From assembly GCA_037176885.1 (NCBI GenBank), contig JAWWNJ010000053.1, positions 248,001-312,000 on the forward strand: 64,000 nucleotides of DNA, in the 5' to 3' direction. A program made the translations under genes and the position numbers. The notes under the pieces were generated by a model. That model worked only from the letters and a program-made list of their open reading frames with translations. It was not told the origin of the DNA and ran no database searches. Source of the stretch: Favolaschia claudopus. Its lineage: Eukaryota > Basidiomycota > Agaricomycetes > Agaricales > Mycenaceae. Below are positions 41,507 to 52,679 of the stretch, one piece after another (position 1 is the stretch's first letter; each line of letters starts with the position of its first letter).

Positions 41507-41831
41507 TATAGCACTTTGTATGGGTGAAACAGACCCTCGAGCGCGACTGGAAACGCTACGCATGAAAACCAGCAACGGCCTCAGCGTTATGCGTGACATC
41601 ATAGAATTTTGGAAACGGGCGGCGATAAAATCTATTTCCAAACGTTGAACGGATTCTGGGCAATTTTTAGCTCTCGTTTATGCTTTCTTTGTATCCATAG
41701 CCCTTTGTGATTGCATTTCTCCTGTTACGGGCTCCGTGATACACCTTTTTTTTTTTTTTTCATGAACACTGCGCCGTGGCGCACGCTCAGACACCTAAAC
41801 CAGCGACGGGTCCACCACAACTTGAAGCCCT

Positions 41832-41877
41832 CTTCGAGCGAGTCGCTCGAAGAACCAGTCGCTCGGAGCGACTGGTT
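41832..41877. repeat. Two abutting perfect hairpins
   Basis: Hairpin 1 (41832-41852): arms CTTCGAGCGA and TCGCTCGAAG around one G. Hairpin 2 (41853-41877): arms AACCAGTCGCTC and GAGCGACTGGTT around one G. They touch without a gap and share the GAGCGA/TCGCTC core. No gene or repeat family explains them. Confidence 0.7.
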
Positions 41878-42002
41878 AAACTACCTGGGCCAGCTTCTGG
41901 TACACCTTCCCAGCACCTTGCCCGTGGTCTCCGATGCACCGTACCGGTTCTATCTTGACGAAGATTGTAGAGAGTGATTGAGTTAGGGCATTGTTTTTTG
42001 AT

Positions 42003-42412
42003 CCAGTTTGTAAACCGGTTTATAAACACTCACTGCGTTTAGCCGGTACGTCCACGGCACTTGGCCGACTTTGTCCGATCATGGCAGATCCCCGTCGGCA
42101 GGCCTGTAGACGTGGGATCGATCAAAATCTGCGGATTTCGGGCGACATGGGCCGATCATTGGCCGATCTTGACCGCCTGTCAAACGCCGGCAAGGCTCTC
42201 CCAGCCGTATGACCGCCGAGAAACCGATGTCTGGGGTTTTTCCGGCCATAGAGAAGCCCTGGACAAAAATTGGAGCCCATAGAATGATGCAAGAGTCTGA
42301 TATACCCTTCACAAATTTCGGTATGTGGACGTGGGTCGCACAATATTGTGCAGACCACCCCCTTAAACGCAGTGACTGGTTTATAAACCGGTTTTTTGAA
42401 CGCTCGGCCAGT
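42003..42412. mobile_element. Foldback element with GTTTATAAAC ends
   Basis: The left arm near 42003-42038 (tttgtaaaccggtttataaa, then cactcactgcg) is answered by 42366-42412 (cgcagtgactggtttataaa, then ccggtttt). No target duplication or gene is seen. Related GTTTATAAAC words recur at 42764 and 42777. Confidence 0.55.
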
Positions 42413-43218
42413 TTCATCGGTTTTTAATTCTTCTAGCTGACGTAAGGTGAGAGAAACTCTGCTTATTTTGAGGAAGTAAAGGAGACTAACCGGGTGATGA
42501 TATTCAAGGGGGGAGATCATACTTTTCCTATCGCTAATTCTGAATTCATGCACCCATTTGCTCATAGATCGTCTGCAAGAATTAATATTCGGGGGGTAGA
42601 TGGTTTCCTAATTTGGAACAATACGGTAGCCTGCTCTGAATTGACAGTAAAACCCTTCGGATTCATGGTAGAGTGTTGGTGGAGTGTTAATTGAGGAGCC
42701 CTGAGGAGATTTTGGCGAAAATTCGCGTTGAAAACCTTGATTTTGCGAAATTTTAGGGTTCGGTTTATAAACAGGTTTATAAACGGCCTGTTTGGAAACC
42801 GAATTTAAAAAACCGTTTATTAATGGTCCGGGAATCAAAAACAAGGCCCTAGATTGAGTGCAGTGAGGAGGAGGAGGGTTATAGCAGTGGATTCAGCTAG
42901 ATTTTACAGCCACAAACATGATAATTCGACATCTTTGTATGTCACGCAGTCCTCAGGGAAACCACCCGACCGTTATGCGTTACCGTTGAAACGAAACAGG
43001 GCGGGCGTTACGCGTTACGTTTCACCCATACAAAGTGCTAACTTACAGTATAGGAAAGAGGCAACCGGCTGTCGAGATGTTGAAATTCACACGCGGTCCC
43101 CGGGCAAGGAATCCAGCAAAAAAACCGCGCGCCCCGACAAGCTGTGCACCAGCCGTAGGGAGGGACGCGAGCGCAGCGAGCCGGCCCTGCCGAAGGCGGG
43201 GTGCTTAAGCTTGTATGT
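42413..43218. other. No gene; GC-rich patch
   Basis: Contains the GTTTATAAAC words at 42764-42830 and, at 43070-43215, a GC-rich patch. The sequence at 43190-43216 (gccggccctgccgaagg ... ggtgcttaagcttgt) is a reverse-strand relative of the target site used by the element at 54725-59205. No gene is supported. Confidence 0.4.
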
Positions 43219-43300
43219 ACTACAGTGGCGGCGGGATCTGATGCCGCCCCCTAAAAATAGAACAGCCCATTTCTTGAACTTTTGAGGGGTCTCATCATTT
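43219..43300. mobile_element. Fragment of the CAGTGGCGGC MITE
   Basis: The left end cagtggcggcgggatctgat follows TA. The text matches 51910-52037 (gatgcc-ccccctaaaaatag) and then diverges; the right terminus is missing. Confidence 0.6.
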
Positions 43301-43406
43301 TTTGGGGGGTGGCATCGGGGGTCACCGCAGGTTACTGATGGTGACCTGTCACGTGCCTCTTTGCCCGCCAATTCTACTTACCAGATGTACTAATCATGGT
43401 GACTTA

Positions 43407-44007
43407 GGAAGCGCAACGATTAGCTTTCCCCGCCGATTATTGCATGAAAAATGCACCAAAACTCTGAGTTTTGTGTGCTAGGGTAATAGCCCCGCATCTG
43501 TTCCGCAGATTCGTCAAAAATTCGGGGTCGATACAGTCTGTTTTGAGTGAGTTCAAGGGACAACATAGAGCATGTATGTTTAGGCCCTACAAGTATCATA
43601 CCACAAATCAAGCATGCACAGGAACACCAGGTGGTGTTTATATTGCAAGGCAAATTTCACAATTCAGCTGAAAACATCAAAAAATCAGCAACAAACCAGC
43701 TGGTTCTAGTCCTTTAAAGAAGCTATTCAGTCTAATCTTTTTGCTGGTGGGAAATATGGTTTGTGGGGACTTTTTAGACACCAAACTTTCCATGGAGATG
43801 TTCAAAGGTATGGGGAAATCACAAACTTCCTTCCAAAATTGGGCATTTTCGACAAATTGCGCTCCCACTGCTCAGGGAAGTAATTTTTAGGCTCCAAAAA
43901 GTGGTTCATTGAATTCAGCGACCTCAAAAATCTCGCCAAAATATTCGCGGGTACGGAATATGCGTGTTGCTCTTCTACGTTACGTTGCGTTTCCTAGTTT
44001 ACGACTG
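43407..44007. mobile_element. Short copy of the 2.05-kb TIR element
   Basis: Matches 2083-2245 and then 3658-4119, with the intervening 1.4 kb absent. The right end tagtttacgactg is followed by TA (44008-44009). The left terminus lacks the first 18 bases. It is best read as an internal-deletion derivative of the longer form, or the longer form as this one plus an insert. Confidence 0.75.
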
Positions 44008-44009
44008 TA

Positions 44010-44300
44010 CTGTACAATCTGATAGCTGAAGTTTTGCTTGACTTTAATTGTAAAACTACATATTTACAGCAGTTTGCAGATGTAATGACACCACGTCGCA
44101 TCACATGAGAAGAAAGCACAAAAAACACGTCTTCTTCTCTCCTTCGTATCTCTCTCGTTTCGACGACAAATAGCATGGTTTTGGTATCGGAGGACAAGAG
44201 GAGGTCGTCCGAGTATAAGTATCCGGATATCATGCTCTTGTCGGCCGAGTAGCCCCGAACCCTGTAACTCCCCAATAGCTGCGCCAATCGTGATCAAAAC
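44010..44300. repeat. Dispersed segment shared with about 47330-47480 and 49880-50175
   Basis: 44050-44135 (acagcagtttgcagatgtaa, then cacgtcgcatcacatg) is the inverse of about 50098-50165. The phrase gacctcctcttgtc occurs near 44207 and near 47339. The piece probably belongs to one old element of which three fragments remain. Confidence 0.45.
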
Positions 44301-45930
44301 CAGCTAACCCTCCCCATTTTCGCTCCTTCCGAATCCGACTATGTAATTTTCTTGGAGGGAAACGCTCAAATACGGATGCAAAGCCAAAATTGATTCACTT
44401 CCATTTTGGGAGTACCTTTTGATGTGAGCCCTCCAGAGGCCGTAGCAAGGATCAGGTGGCCGCGGTAGTGTCCTCTACCCTCCCATAACTGGGTCCTGGC
44501 TATCCGCTGGTATTTTTCCCAGAATTCTCCGATCAGGAATCATGAAGTTATGTATAGCCATATTTTGCATTGTTCCGGCCCCCGATCTATGACGCAGGAG
44601 CCAAAAAAATAAATTTCTTCACCTTGATCATCTCCTCACGCAAAAGCGCTGTCGCCGTTGTACTACGCAAGTGAGACGGGCTCCCGACGAGTCCAACGTC
44701 CGCAAAGCGAGTACTAACACGGCGGGCCGTTGCAAAGTGAGGAGGGGACGTGGTAGAGCAAAACAAACGATATTCATTAAAAAACACTTCATATCATACC
44801 TGAAGCTGTTCAGGCTCCGTTATACACATATTGACCTCTAAAACAACACCACACTCATTTGGGCTGCGCTCGTATTCTACTGGCAAATGCATTCTCGTCG
44901 ACTAGCAGACGACACAAAAACGACATCCAGACTCTCCCTCTCGCATCCGACTCATTTTCCGTCATTGAAACTTGGCAGTTGGCAATGAGACACATACACA
45001 CTGTCTACTCTGTTCGGCCCAGCTATTACTGCTGCAAGCTTGGTGCCTCGTCGCCGCCGTCGCCCTCCATCTCTTTCGCTGCCCAGTTGCTTAGTCATAT
45101 AACACTGCCACGTTGATTGGTATCACACTCAGGCACAGTCCAGTTACGACAACGACCAACTCGAGCTCATCTATAATCTAAAAACTCGTCAAGTGGTAGT
45201 ATGAGGGTGCTTCTCAACTCAGCAACTGGGCGGCTCCACCCCATCTCCGCTACCTCGACTCGAGCTCGAAGTCTGTGCGCGACTGCGACAATGAACAGAA
45301 AGTCAGATAATTCCTTGTTGAGTGGAAATCCATGTCAGCTTGCTTTGAAACCCTGACACCTTCGTCGGTTGCTCAAGCTGAAACCTTGATTCCATTTCTC
45401 GAGCCAACCTTATCTATTCCCTCATTTGGTGATTTGTCAGAAGACTCGTAGGACAATCCGCGCCCATTCAGCCTCTTTGATGCCAGGATCTGAACAATCG
45501 GAACTATTGGTGCATATAAGTTAACTTGACGCTGGCACAACTGCAGTTTTTTCCTCTGTTAAGAGCTTTTTCTGCGCTGCCGATCGAAATGACCACGTTA
45601 CAATTCTTTTCATGTCCTACATCCTCGTCTTCACTCTCACATACAACACTCGGGAATGATACTAGTACTGGCTCATTGAGGTCCTGACTTTCTGCTCGCT
45701 AATTTGCTTCTTTATTTATCCTTTAGTTCTACCGCGGCGAATCTGACTAGATTGCGTCCGTGAGCTCGGCTACGGGGTGGTAGAGAAGTCCAGGGACCGT
45801 AGTATACTGTATGCTCAGTTACTCCCTGGGCCCCGGCGTTCCTCAGTGGGACCGTGCCGTGTAATCTTCCTTCCTTCCTTCCTTCCTTCAGGAACCATGT
45901 TCTTTTGTCCAAAACCTTCGCAAAAGAGCA
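44301..45930. other. No recognisable gene
   Basis: Frames of 66-100 codons lack motifs. A ccttccttccttccttcctt microsatellite lies near 45868. No transposon ends were found until 45936. Confidence 0.35.
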
Positions 45931-45935
45931 TGATA

Positions 45936-47319
45936 CACTAACTCGGCAAAAAAAATGTCCGATTGGTTTCTGGCCTGTATTTCGATGATTACTGCCCACT
46001 TTGACTTCAAACAACTTGTAGTTGTGTTCATAGGATCCAGATGCCTTATTCTTTGGGTTTGGCTTTGGGCAAATTTTTGATGCGCCATCACGCCGAGCGC
46101 AAACATGGGAATTTTGATATCGGCCGACTTTACAAGTCAGTCAAATTCTTTTGGTGCGGGGAGCTGATCTGCTCATGTTATAGCCTGAGGTCCAGCGAGC
46201 TATGCGCCAATTTGAACTGTGGAAAAATATACAGGCAAACAGGCGCTATAGCCCTCGCAAAGTGATCATTTTCGACCGATTTGACCGGAATTTGCCGAAA
46301 TATGCCCAAAATGGCAGTTTTGTCGAGCCTATAGAGCTCCAACGGCTGAATATTTTCATAAGGCTTGACTTGTGAAAGTACAGTGGTGGCAAATAGAAAT
46401 TGCCGTGGCTTTTTGGCCAAAATCTTGCTGTATACTTCACCGAATGACCTGAAATAAAATGTAGAGATAAATATATGATACCTCTGTACTGCTTAGAACA
46501 CTCAGCTATATATTATGCCCTGACAATGCATCAATCACAGGACAGTTTCTGATTATTGCCATATCTGGAAAGACTCAATGTATCCTCAGCAAAAAAGTGT
46601 CATAATAAGATGAAAGTACTTGAAAAACAGTCCTAGTTTCCACTTTGTTAAATGAAATTGACCCTCATTTGAGCTCACAACAACCGCTCAGAGTTGGCTA
46701 TTTTCACACAAAATAGCTGAAAATGCAGAGAAAATCGCTAAAATGACCTACTTCGAGCGGCCGTTGTGAGCTCAAATGACGATCAATTCCAGTCAATCAA
46801 AGTGAGAACCAGCATTGTTTTTCAAGTACTTTTATCCTATTATGACACTTTTTTGCTGAGGGTACATTGTGTTTTTCCGGATATGGCAAAAATCGGAAAC
46901 CATCCATTATTGATGCATTCTCAGTGCTTGATATATTGCTGAGGGTTCTAAGAGGTACAGAGGTATCACATACCCATCTCTACATTTTATTCGAGGTCAT
47001 TCGGTGAAGTATACATCGAGATTTTTACCAAAAAGCCACGGCAATTTCTATTTGCCACCACTGTACTTGTATTCGGGTCCTCTTTCATCCTGCACAATCA
47101 GATATTGTCAGAAAAAATCCCTACTCAAATTGAAAATCTGGCTATTTGGGAATTCTGCTCATTTGATGGCGGATCAAGGGATTGCACGGCGGCGAGGTAG
47201 CATACCAATCGGTCTCAATATCGTGTGCACGCTCAGAAGTTGTTTGCTCTCGAATACAGGTATTAACACCGCAATACGGACAAAAAACCCATCGGACATT
47301 TTTTTTTGCCGAGTTAGTG
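45936..47319. mobile_element. ACACTAACTCGG family, copy 3, with nested foldback
   Basis: The ends are CACTAACTCGGC plus A8, and the inverse (gccgagttagtg), with TA at 45934-45935 and 47320-47321. Apart from the termini (about 35 bp) its core differs from copies 1 and 2. A 683-bp foldback is inserted at 46381-47063. The right part (47064-47195) recurs in reverse at the end of the window. Confidence 0.8.
46381..47063. mobile_element. Foldback element (683 bp), almost all arm
   Basis: The ends are CAGTGGTGGCAAATAGAAAT and its inverse, flanked by TA (46379-46380, 47064-47065). The two arms of about 300 bp each match with modest divergence (for example tcagcaaaaaagtgtcataa and ttatgacacttttttgctga), leaving a short centre near 46690-46770. 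The window's 3' end (about 63965-63975) preserves the same site with a single TA and no insert. Confidence 0.9.
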
Positions 47320-47625
47320 TATCATTCCTGTTCTTGCGACCTCCTCTTGTCGGAGGACTCGCCGTAATCCGGGCTTCAAAACGACTATCTTTATCGCCGA
47401 AATCCTGACTTCAGCTTGGCCGACATCCACCTTGCTCGTCATCGTCATCGCCGTCTTGGACGCAATTCTGGAGAGAATGCCTCGTGTGCAGGCGCGTTAG
47501 GAAGGCAGTTCTAGTCGCTTTCAATCTATATGCATTCGTAGCGCGGATTCTAGTTAGATAACTTATTGTTCTCGTGTCTCTTCTCTACTTCCACCGTGAT
47601 CACAGTTTCGTTCTCTGGTTTTGTC

Positions 47626-48738
47626 GGAAAAACCCTGTTTCGCTTACAACGGATTAAGCCGGCTTCCGACCTTATCACGGCTTTCAAGGGATTGCAAGCC
47701 GCCCAGCGGGGGATTGTGATCCGCGACCAGCCGTTATAATCGGTGCATCGGCCAAAAGCTCAGAAAGCCTCTGTAGTATCCCGCGGCATACTAGGAAAAC
47801 CCTTGTCTTTCCCTGCGCACCTCAAAATGTTATCAACTTCATGTTCCCCCGGCTCTGTGCCGAGATTGCCGAAGCATTTACGACAGCATTCACACGGGCT
47901 CCACAACTCCCTCACACAAATACATGAGGTGCTGCGGAACGCCTCTCACGCCTCTTCTCACCCAACCACCACAACGGCCACTGCAACTTGTCTGTGCTTC
48001 GCCTGCTCCTTCTTCGTCGTCGCCCTCGCATCGCAATGCTGCAACGCACAGGCTCGCTTCTCCGCTGTCCCGACTCTTTCGCCATATTGACATGAAGTCG
48101 GCCGCTGAATTGTACGCCGGGCGCTTGACCACTGGTTTCATTGCAGTTTGAGGTGTACGAGGAGTCGAGGACCGAGCTAATGAACCGCCTGGTGAGTTGC
48201 CATGCTCGAAATTTCGAGTCTTATATCTTATCTGAACTCTCTCGAGTCAAATTTCTATTTGCCGCCATTCAAGGCTCTTGTCTGTGCGTTACCAGTCTGT
48301 TTCATATGGATTGAGCACTAACGGCTGCTCTCCAAGTGCTGTGTGGTAGCGGGTATGATTTCTATGGTACGTTTGTTTTGTGCCAAGTCACAACTTCAGC
48401 ATCCGCTCATAAATGTCGACCAGGCTTGATTTGAAATCTCGGATTTGGCGGCAATTCCATTGTGGGGCGCTGGGGAGGCGTTGAGTAGGGCTCATTGTCC
48501 ATGATATATATATCTTTTGCCACAATACGCAAGCCCTAAGTATCTAAATGTAATCTAAATGCGCTGTAATGCACGGTAATGGCTTATATGAGCCTTAATC
48601 CCCCATAATCCCAAGGGTGGATTATACGCGCTTGAATGGTCTACACCTATGCGCTATAATCCCCTTATTGATTATCGGCTAATGGCGGCTTGTACTGGCT
48701 TACGAGCCGGTATAAGCAGTTCAGGATTTTTCCGACAT
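47626..48738. mobile_element. Dispersed TGTCGGAAAAA element, fullest copy
   Basis: The left end is TGTCGGAAAAACCCTG and the right end the inverse of TGTCGGAAAAATCCTG. Both ends carry subterminal 'gataat/ggattat/ccggctt' words. Copy A (4474-5727) matches it in reverse, and a third end is at 23660-23785. The interior has a plus frame of 115 codons (47743-48090) without recognised domains. No target duplication could be set with confidence. Confidence 0.6.
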
Positions 48739-48911
48739 TTGTTCCTTCTCAGGCGCGCGTAACAATTCTCTGCCGTGCGGTGTATAGCACCAGGGGTGCG
48801 TCCTCAAAAGGAAAGGACACTAATTTTTCGCCAAATTTCGCTGTGGCGTATTCTATTTTTTTGCTCGTTTGCCACTGGGAGTCTGCGTGGCTTACTTACT
48901 ACTCGCAGTTA

Positions 48912-49396
48912 CCAAAAGTAACCGAATTCGGGTTTTTTTGATGGTCAAGGAACTTTGAGCGATGAAGGGTTCATTTACAGCGTGTTTGCTTCATGATATA
49001 AATCTGGGGTAAGCTATCACACAGTGGGTGAATAAATTAATCTTCAAAATACCATCAATTTGGCAGTGTTTGGCTTTTTTGGAACACAGACCAAAAATTC
49101 AGGTGGGTGAGTACCTCAGAAATAGGTTCACTATTTCATGATTTTGTACCTGAAAACTCAGAGTTTGCTGGGCTATCCTCATCCTTCAGTGAGGGTACTA
49201 AAACAGAGCAAGAAATTGGTGATTTGACACATAAATAAACAAACATAGAAAATCAGCACAGGGAAAGCCCAATAACTTCGGCGCGTGTTAAATAGCATAT
49301 GACCATCCCCCCTCTCTGCCACCAGTTGAACCAACTGCTAACTGTATAGCTGGTCGCAAGCAAGGCATTAATATTTCTAAATTCGGTTACTTTTGG
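48912..49396. mobile_element. TIR element (485 bp), TA-flanked
   Basis: The ends are CCAAAAGTAACCGAATT and its inverse, with TA at 48910-48911 and 49397-49398. The interior is A/T-rich and non-coding. Confidence 0.8.
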
Positions 49397-49411
49397 TAAT
49401 GCCGAGTATTA

Positions 49412-49675
49412 CTGTAGTATTTCGTTCAATTCGTAAGCCGGTTTTGGGTGTGACACCCCTTGCGAATTTACCCTTTCGTAAGGAGGCTTTGTGACCCTGT
49501 GACTTACGAAAAATTTCGTTTTTTTACCCCTTTTTTGGCCCAGAAATGCGCCAAAATCCGAGTCACAGAGGGAAACCTTTCGTAGGACCCCTTTGTGACG
49601 CTGTGACTTACGAAAATTTTCGTAGGATTTGGGGTCTGTGACCTGTGACCTTACGAATTGAACGAAATACTACAG
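49412..49675. mobile_element. TIR element (264 bp), TA-flanked
   Basis: The ends are CTGTAGTATTTCGTTCAATT and the inverse, TA at 49410-49411 and 49676-49677. The interior repeats gtgac and cttacgaaa words in both directions. It is a divergent relative of 5793-6259. Confidence 0.85.
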
Positions 49676-49689
49676 TAGCCACTTTGTAC

Positions 49690-50460
49690 CACACATACAA
49701 TACAATACTAAGCATGCCAGATGACTATTTTCTGGAGATCTCAAGACTCATTCTGTGTGCATAACGCTGCTATGCACATGGAGTAATAAGATCAAATGGT
49801 CCCAAACAAATTATTCTGATAATATATACACCCGGCAGCCACAATTTAAACTTGCACATATGCCAAGAGCGACCAAAAATGCCTTCCAAGTGCGCCTACA
49901 CATGGGCGATTCCGTCCAGAATCGCGCCGAGCGCGACAATGTTGGAGAAGCTGGATGTCAAGTGGATGTCGGCCAAGATGAAAGTCGGATTTTGCCAATA
50001 AAATACCGGCGTCGTGAGGCCCGGATTAAGGCGACCTCATACATACAAGAATAGTCGAGATTGGGCAAGAAACGAGCAAGAACGAGGCGATACAAGAAGA
50101 CGTGTTTTTCGTGCTTTCTTTACATGTGATGCAACGTGGTGTCGTTACATCTGCAAACTGCTGTAATTAGTTTGACAAATGGGTAGTTATTCTAATTTTT
50201 TATTACACAAAACAATTTCCTGTCTATCATTTCTCGATGGTTATTTGGAATTCAAGAGACAGAACATGGCTTTATTGACAGTGCTTGCACAGAATTCTCC
50301 TGCCAAGCAAGCACCTCATCCGGAACCTCTCCAAATACACGGAGTCCAATATGGGCAGCTTTGTGGGGGCCAAATCAAGAATTTCCCACACATCGGCAAT
50401 TGCCGCCTTCGTGCTGGCAGTGTGCCGGCGGATACTCGGAGTCCTCGGACTTGGTTCTCC
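49690..50460. other. No gene supported; dispersed repeat pieces
   Basis: 49880-50060 and 50098-50165 are diverged relatives of 47340-47480 and 44050-44135. A plus frame of 99 codons (49755-50054) spans the first. Its text is not recognised. Confidence 0.35.
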
Positions 50461-50915
50461 TAGTCTTGTGGGGCCGCTGTTGATGACCCAACCTGCCTCC
50501 TTGCCAGGCTCAGAGCGTACCGTGAGTGTCGTCCAGCTGTTTCCCCATATGCTCCGCTGTTCGTCACCTCCACGGGTGCACCCCTCTCGCGCTTCTTTGC
50601 TCTCTCCGCACTTGACAACTGCCTCCGGAGGGCTGGTATAGCTAGGATGAGTTCACCGGCCACAGTTTCCGCCGTGGAGCTGCCTTCGCTGCTGCAGAGG
50701 CAGACACTCAGGAGCAGATCAAGCTCCTGGGCCGCTGGAAGTCGAACACGTGGAAGCTCTATGTTGACTGCCCACTCTCCATGCTACGTAAGTTGTCCAC
50801 TCCACCTCTGCCGTCTATCGCTCACTTCCATCCTTCGCGGCCCCCCATTGCCCCTGCTACCCCTCCCCGTCTCTTCATCCGGATTCCAGCCCGTCCCACG
50901 CCTCTCCCCGGTACA
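50461..50915 (+). pseudogene. Decayed tyrosine-recombinase fragment (second Ngaro-like copy)
   Basis: Matches 38335-38795 of the Ngaro-like recombinase at nucleotide level, including the HSFRRG region and the catalytic Tyr region (aagctctatgttgactgc). Indels near 50640, 50700 and 50790 break the frame. No RT, Gag or split repeats accompany it. Relic of an older insertion. Confidence 0.85.
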
Positions 50916-51108
50916 ACAAGCATGGATGTATTCTCTGGGACAAAAATCCTGAGACATATATCTGGGAGAATGTCTCCGGTCCAAGTCTCAGTCAGATCTG
51001 AGTCTGAGCTCTGAAACACACAAGTTGGGATATCAACTTGAGACAAAGTGGCAGGCACAGCTTGAGACAAGTCTCAGGCACAATCAAATCGAAATGACCC
51101 GTCACGTA

Positions 51109-51790
51109 CAGTGCCGGACACACAAAGTCGACAATGTTGATTGCCGGCGAACGGGAATTTTGGGGACAAATCTAACTTCAGATTCGGATTCGCCCACCCC
51201 GGAAAAGCTCAAAAAACCACCTCCGAAATTTTTCCCACGACATTTTGGCTATGGCCAAATTTTTGGGGTCAAAAATCGAAACTGTGTGTACCTCTTTCGA
51301 GTTCTGGCCAAATTTTCTGATCTTTGACCGAAGTAAGCGGAAGTGCCGGGGCCTGGCCGCGGAGATCCCTGGACATCCCAAGTTTTCAGCGCCAACCTAC
51401 GGCAGCGGGACGGCACGGTGGTCGGCAAGGATGTTCACACGTGAAATAATTGATCAACATGATGTAAGGTGTCCAAATACGGCGATTTTTCCCAGGGAAT
51501 TTGTGTCAAAACGGCTCGTGGAATTGTTTTTATTTCATCAGCAACAGAACCAGCTCGATTTAAGGAGTCGATTGCGCTATGTTTCGTAATTTTCCCATCA
51601 AATATAGGTCTTCAGCCAAATTTTTGGGGTCAGATTTTTTTTGATTTTGAGTTTTCGGGAAATCGGCTCGTGCAAAACCATTCTTCAGGTCCATAACATC
51701 ATCTTTACACAAAAAACTAGCCGCGTGGGCATGTGTCACACCTTCCTTAAATGGAAGATCAAATTTGTCGACTTTGTGTGTCCGGCACTG
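51109..51790. mobile_element. TIR element (682 bp), TA-flanked
   Basis: The ends are CAGTGCCGGACACACAAAGT and its inverse, TA at 51107-51108 and 51791-51792. A truncated relative is at 11240-11332. No recognised gene. Confidence 0.85.
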
Positions 51791-51909
51791 TAGCACCTCT
51801 TCTCAGGACTGTGTGAGCAGGTGTGGGCACCGTGTGCGGACGTTTCTCCATCTAGCCGGAAAGCCCCAAGACCAAATTGAATGAGAATCACAGGACTCAT
51901 ACTTAACTA

Positions 51910-52037
51910 CAGTGGCGGCGCCATCTGATGCCACCCCCCAAAAAAATGATGGGGCCCCAATTGACTCCACTTGCATCAAAAGTTCCAGAAACGGGTTGTT
52001 CTATTTTTAGGGGTGGCATCAGATCCCGCCGCCACTG
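51910..52037. mobile_element. MITE (128 bp), CAGTGGCGGC family
   Basis: The ends are CAGTGGCGGCGCCATCTGAT and the inverse (atcagatcccgccgccactg), TA at 51908-51909 and 52038-52039. Other copies: 43219-43300 (fragment) and 53910-54670 (split by an insertion). Confidence 0.85.
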
Positions 52038-52230
52038 TATGTATTGTAATGCCGGTGCCCGGCTTACATAAAAGGGGGAGCTTGCGCTAATTCCGTCCAG
52101 CCTGAACAGAAATGATCTTGTGAGAGGCAAAGCAAAGGCAAAGTTTCGTTAAATCAGTCTTACATACACAACTCAAGCCATACTTCTTGTCTTAGTGCCG
52201 CAGTCCCGGTAAAACCTGCTACCATAGAGC

Positions 52231-52436
52231 TGAATTAGCGGGTTTGTGCAAAGCGACCCGGGTCGCTTTGCGACCGCTCAGATCTCCACAACGAGCAGCC
52301 TCAGGTGTGAGGTCCCAGCGACCTAGGAATGCCCCAGGGCGATACTCTCCTAGGTTGCTTGGAGCTCATACCTGGTATCTGTTGTTGCGGAGATCTGAGC
52401 GGTTGAAAAGCGACCTGGGTCGCTCGCACAAACTCC
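52231..52436. mobile_element. MITE-like element with a 20-bp perfect palindrome near its end
   Basis: The left side ggtttgtgc is followed by the palindrome AAAGCGACCCGGGTCGCTTT and gcgaccgctcagatctcc. The right side answers with ggagatctgagcggttg, aaaagcgacctgggtcgct and cgcacaaact. TA-like flanks (52228-52229 and about 52437-52438) are possible but not certain. Confidence 0.65.
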
Positions 52437-52679
52437 CTATTCAGGAATTTGTGCAATTTTGACTGCTGCCCAGGCTAATGGTTCTGATTTTTTTTGGGGG
52501 GGATGGAATTGATGGACTCGGAATGAAGTTGATGGTATTCCTGCCTTTGTGGTTTCTTCGAAAGTCGGGAGTAATTTCCTATTGATGCGAGCCCTAGGCT
52601 GAGAGTATTTCTTTATTGCACTTTCCCCTGATTGCGCCGCTGTACAGTAGGCCACTTGTCTCTATAAGGCTCTGTTTAA

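Noticed and set aside
47743..48090. 115-codon frame as a real gene of the TGTCGGAAAAA element
   Set aside because: The frame is interrupted or shortened in the other copy and no domain was seen, so it is kept as part of the repeat only.
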